This document shows positions 62,777 to 64,000 of a DNA stretch of 64,000 nucleotides, one piece after another. How positions within the stretch are numbered: position 1 is the stretch's first letter; each line of letters begins with the position of its first letter. The stretch is from CBDDKZ01 sp965230415 (GTDB lineage: Bacteria > Bacteroidota > Bacteroidia > Cytophagales > JAAEPT01): assembly GCA_965230415.1 (NCBI GenBank), contig CBDDKZ010000005.1, positions 4,526,001 through 4,590,000 of the forward strand, written 5' to 3'. Made by a program: the position numbers and the translations under genes. The notes under the pieces were generated by a model, which saw nothing but the letters and a program-made list of their open reading frames with translations, did no database searches and had not been told where the DNA came from.

Positions 62777-63631
62777 ATGAGTACTGCAACATTATTATTA
62801 CATTGTCAGGATAAAAAAGGTATCGTATTAGCAGTCACTGAATTTATTTATAAAAACGGTGGTAATGTGACAAGGTTGGATCAACATATTGACGCTCCGA
62901 CAAACACTTTTTTTATGCGTATAAGCTGGAATCTGAAAGACTTCTCAATTCCTCAAGACCGCATTGAAGAATACTTTCGAACATTGGTTGCAGAAAAGTA
63001 TGCGATTGTTTTTGACTACTATGTGTCCGAGAAAAGACCTAAAATGGCGGTTTTTGTGACGAAAGTACCGCACTGCTTGTACGATATTTTGGCGCGCTGG
63101 CAGTCTGGAGCCTGGAATGTTGATATTCCGGTAATAGTCAGTAATCATGATGTACTAAAGCCCATTGCCGATCAGTTTGGAATCCCATTTCATCAGATTA
63201 AGATTACAAAAGAAAACAAGGCCGAAAAAGAACAGGAGCAACTCGAATTACTCCAGCAGTATGGTATTGATTTTATTGTATTGGCGCGATACATGCAGAT
63301 TCTTTCAGACTCGTTTATCAACAGCTATCAAAATAAGATAATCAATATACATCACAGTTTTTTACCGGCATTTCCGGGGGCTAAGCCTTATCATTCGGCA
63401 CACGAGCGTGGGGTGAAAATTATTGGTGCCACCAGCCATTATGTTACGGCAGATTTGGATGCAGGTCCTATCATTGAACAAGATGTTGTGCGGGTCAATC
63501 ATAAGAATACCATCGACGATTTGATCAGAAAAGGACAGGATTTGGAGAAATTGGTACTTTCAAGAGCAATTTATCACCATCTAAATAGAAATTTATTGGT
63601 TTTTGATAACCGAACAATAGTATTTGAATAA
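62777..63631 (+). CDS. purU: Formyltetrahydrofolate deformylase
   Basis: 284 residues. Releases formate from 10-formyl-THF, for purine synthesis or one-carbon balance. N-terminal ACT domain (QDKKGIVLAVTEFIYKNGGN) and C-terminal formyltransferase-fold domain with the catalytic Asn-His-Asp set: INIHHSFLPAFPGAKPYH, then TADLDAGPIIEQD. Both domains and the length match the family. rpe follows 7 bp after the stop, so they are probably one operon. Confidence 0.95.
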   Translation: MSTATLLLHCQDKKGIVLAVTEFIYKNGGNVTRLDQHIDAPTNTFFMRISWNLKDFSIPQDRIEEYFRTLVAEKYAIVFDYYVSEKRPKMAVFVTKVPHCLYDILARWQSGAWNVDIPVIVSNHDVLKPIADQFGIPFHQIKITKENKAEKEQEQLELLQQYGIDFIVLARYMQILSDSFINSYQNKIINIHHSFLPAFPGAKPYHSAHERGVKIIGATSHYVTADLDAGPIIEQDVVRVNHKNTIDDLIRKGQDLEKLVLSRAIYHHLNRNLLVFDNRTIVFE

Positions 63632-63638
63632 ACATAAA

Positions 63639-64000
63639 ATGTCACGTATAATAGCTCCATCGATACTTTCTTGCGATTTCGCAAATATTCAATCAGAAAC
63701 CGAAATGATAAATGCCAGTCATGCCGATTGGATTCACGTTGATGTAATGGATGGCAGGTTTGTTCCGAATATTTCACTAGGATTGCCGATTTTGTCTGCA
63801 TTTGGGAAGCATAGTAAAAAACCGCTGGATGTACATTTGATGATAGAAGAGCCGGAGAAGTACATTGAAGCTTTTAAAAATGCAGGTGCTGATCATATTA
63901 CCATTCATGTAGAAGCTACCCGACATCCTCATAGGGTCGTTCAGCAAATTCATCATACAGGTGCCAAGGCAGGAATTGCACTCAATCCCCACACACCTGT
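63639..64000 (+). CDS. rpe: Ribulose-phosphate 3-epimerase (3' end outside window)
   Basis: The ATG at 63639 opens a frame to the window edge, 120 codons visible. It reads MSRIIAPSILSCDFANIQSE, then HVDVMDGRFVPNISLGLPIL and DVHLMIEEPEKYI, the first beta-alpha units of the RPE barrel with metal-binding His and Asp (HVDVMDG). Interconverts ribulose-5-phosphate and xylulose-5-phosphate. Directly downstream of purU. Confidence 0.95.
   Translation, partial: MSRIIAPSILSCDFANIQSETEMINASHADWIHVDVMDGRFVPNISLGLPILSAFGKHSKKPLDVHLMIEEPEKYIEAFKNAGADHITIHVEATRHPHRVVQQIHHTGAKAGIALNPHTP

Overview
The window is a stretch of chromosome from a member of the Bacteroidota, most likely a free-living, probably marine, pigmented bacterium. 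This rests on several things: at least five proteins with type IX secretion (T9SS) C-terminal sorting domains, SprB-type repeats, a GldN-like gliding/T9SS protein, a TonB receptor paired with a DUF4249 lipoprotein, promoters of the TTG-N(17-23)-TAnnTTTG type, AT-rich intergenic DNA, and a carotenoid operon. I cannot place it below phylum. I see no tRNA, rRNA, insertion sequence, prophage or CRISPR array.

Layout. 1-2.8 kb: an rtcB RNA ligase gene divergent from a WYL-domain regulator that reads on, without a stop, into what looks like the start of a phytanoyl-CoA dioxygenase (PhyH) domain before the window edge cuts it. 2.8-17.3 kb: mostly cell-surface and secreted proteins (SprB-repeat protein, Asp-box protein, lamin-tail protein, vanadium haloperoxidase, OmpA/TSP3 protein), a thioredoxin, and a decayed beta-helix T9SS gene. 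17.4-23.2 kb: DNA metabolism genes (SMUG2-like glycosylase, IGHMBP2/UPF1-like helicase, an exonuclease-GIY-YIG fusion with no normal start codon) and an AI-2E/PerM-type permease. 23.3-30.3 kb: a PhyH enzyme, lipoproteins, a DUF6882 protein next to the frameshifted tail of a serine hydrolase, and a YfbK-like von Willebrand A lipoprotein.

30.7-36.8 kb: a tightly overlapping operon crtI-crtB-(unknown secreted protein)-crtZ-crtYcd-ABC ATPase-ABC permease. From GGPP it should give phytoene, lycopene, beta-carotene and then zeaxanthin; crtE and crtW are not in the window. 36.9-43.6 kb: an SRPBCC protein, an arginyl-tRNA-protein-transferase-like acyltransferase, an orphan GldN, and a two-gene unit of a 1109-residue GHMP-kinase/UDP-sugar-pyrophosphorylase fusion with a nucleotidyltransferase whose signature loop is degenerate.

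43.8-52.3 kb: a BASS transporter, a MoxR-type AAA/VWA pair, a double CDGSH protein, a second complete PhyH enzyme, a Gfo/Idh/MocA oxidoreductase, a 50-residue Cys/Lys-rich protein and a ChaN-like protein. 52.4-64 kb: miaA with an HTTM membrane protein, a GH26-like lipoprotein, a TonB receptor with DUF4249 partner, a PQQ-type sugar dehydrogenase with sorting domain, purU and the start of rpe.

Most of the window is ordinary chromosomal content. The parts most worth checking are the WYL-PhyH readthrough beside rtcB, the start-less exonuclease gene with a 14-bp leader hairpin, the kinase-pyrophosphorylase fusion with its degenerate partner, the ABC exporter and unknown secreted protein translationally coupled to the carotenoid genes, and several small unannotated ORFs. 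No family assignment here was tested by a database search.
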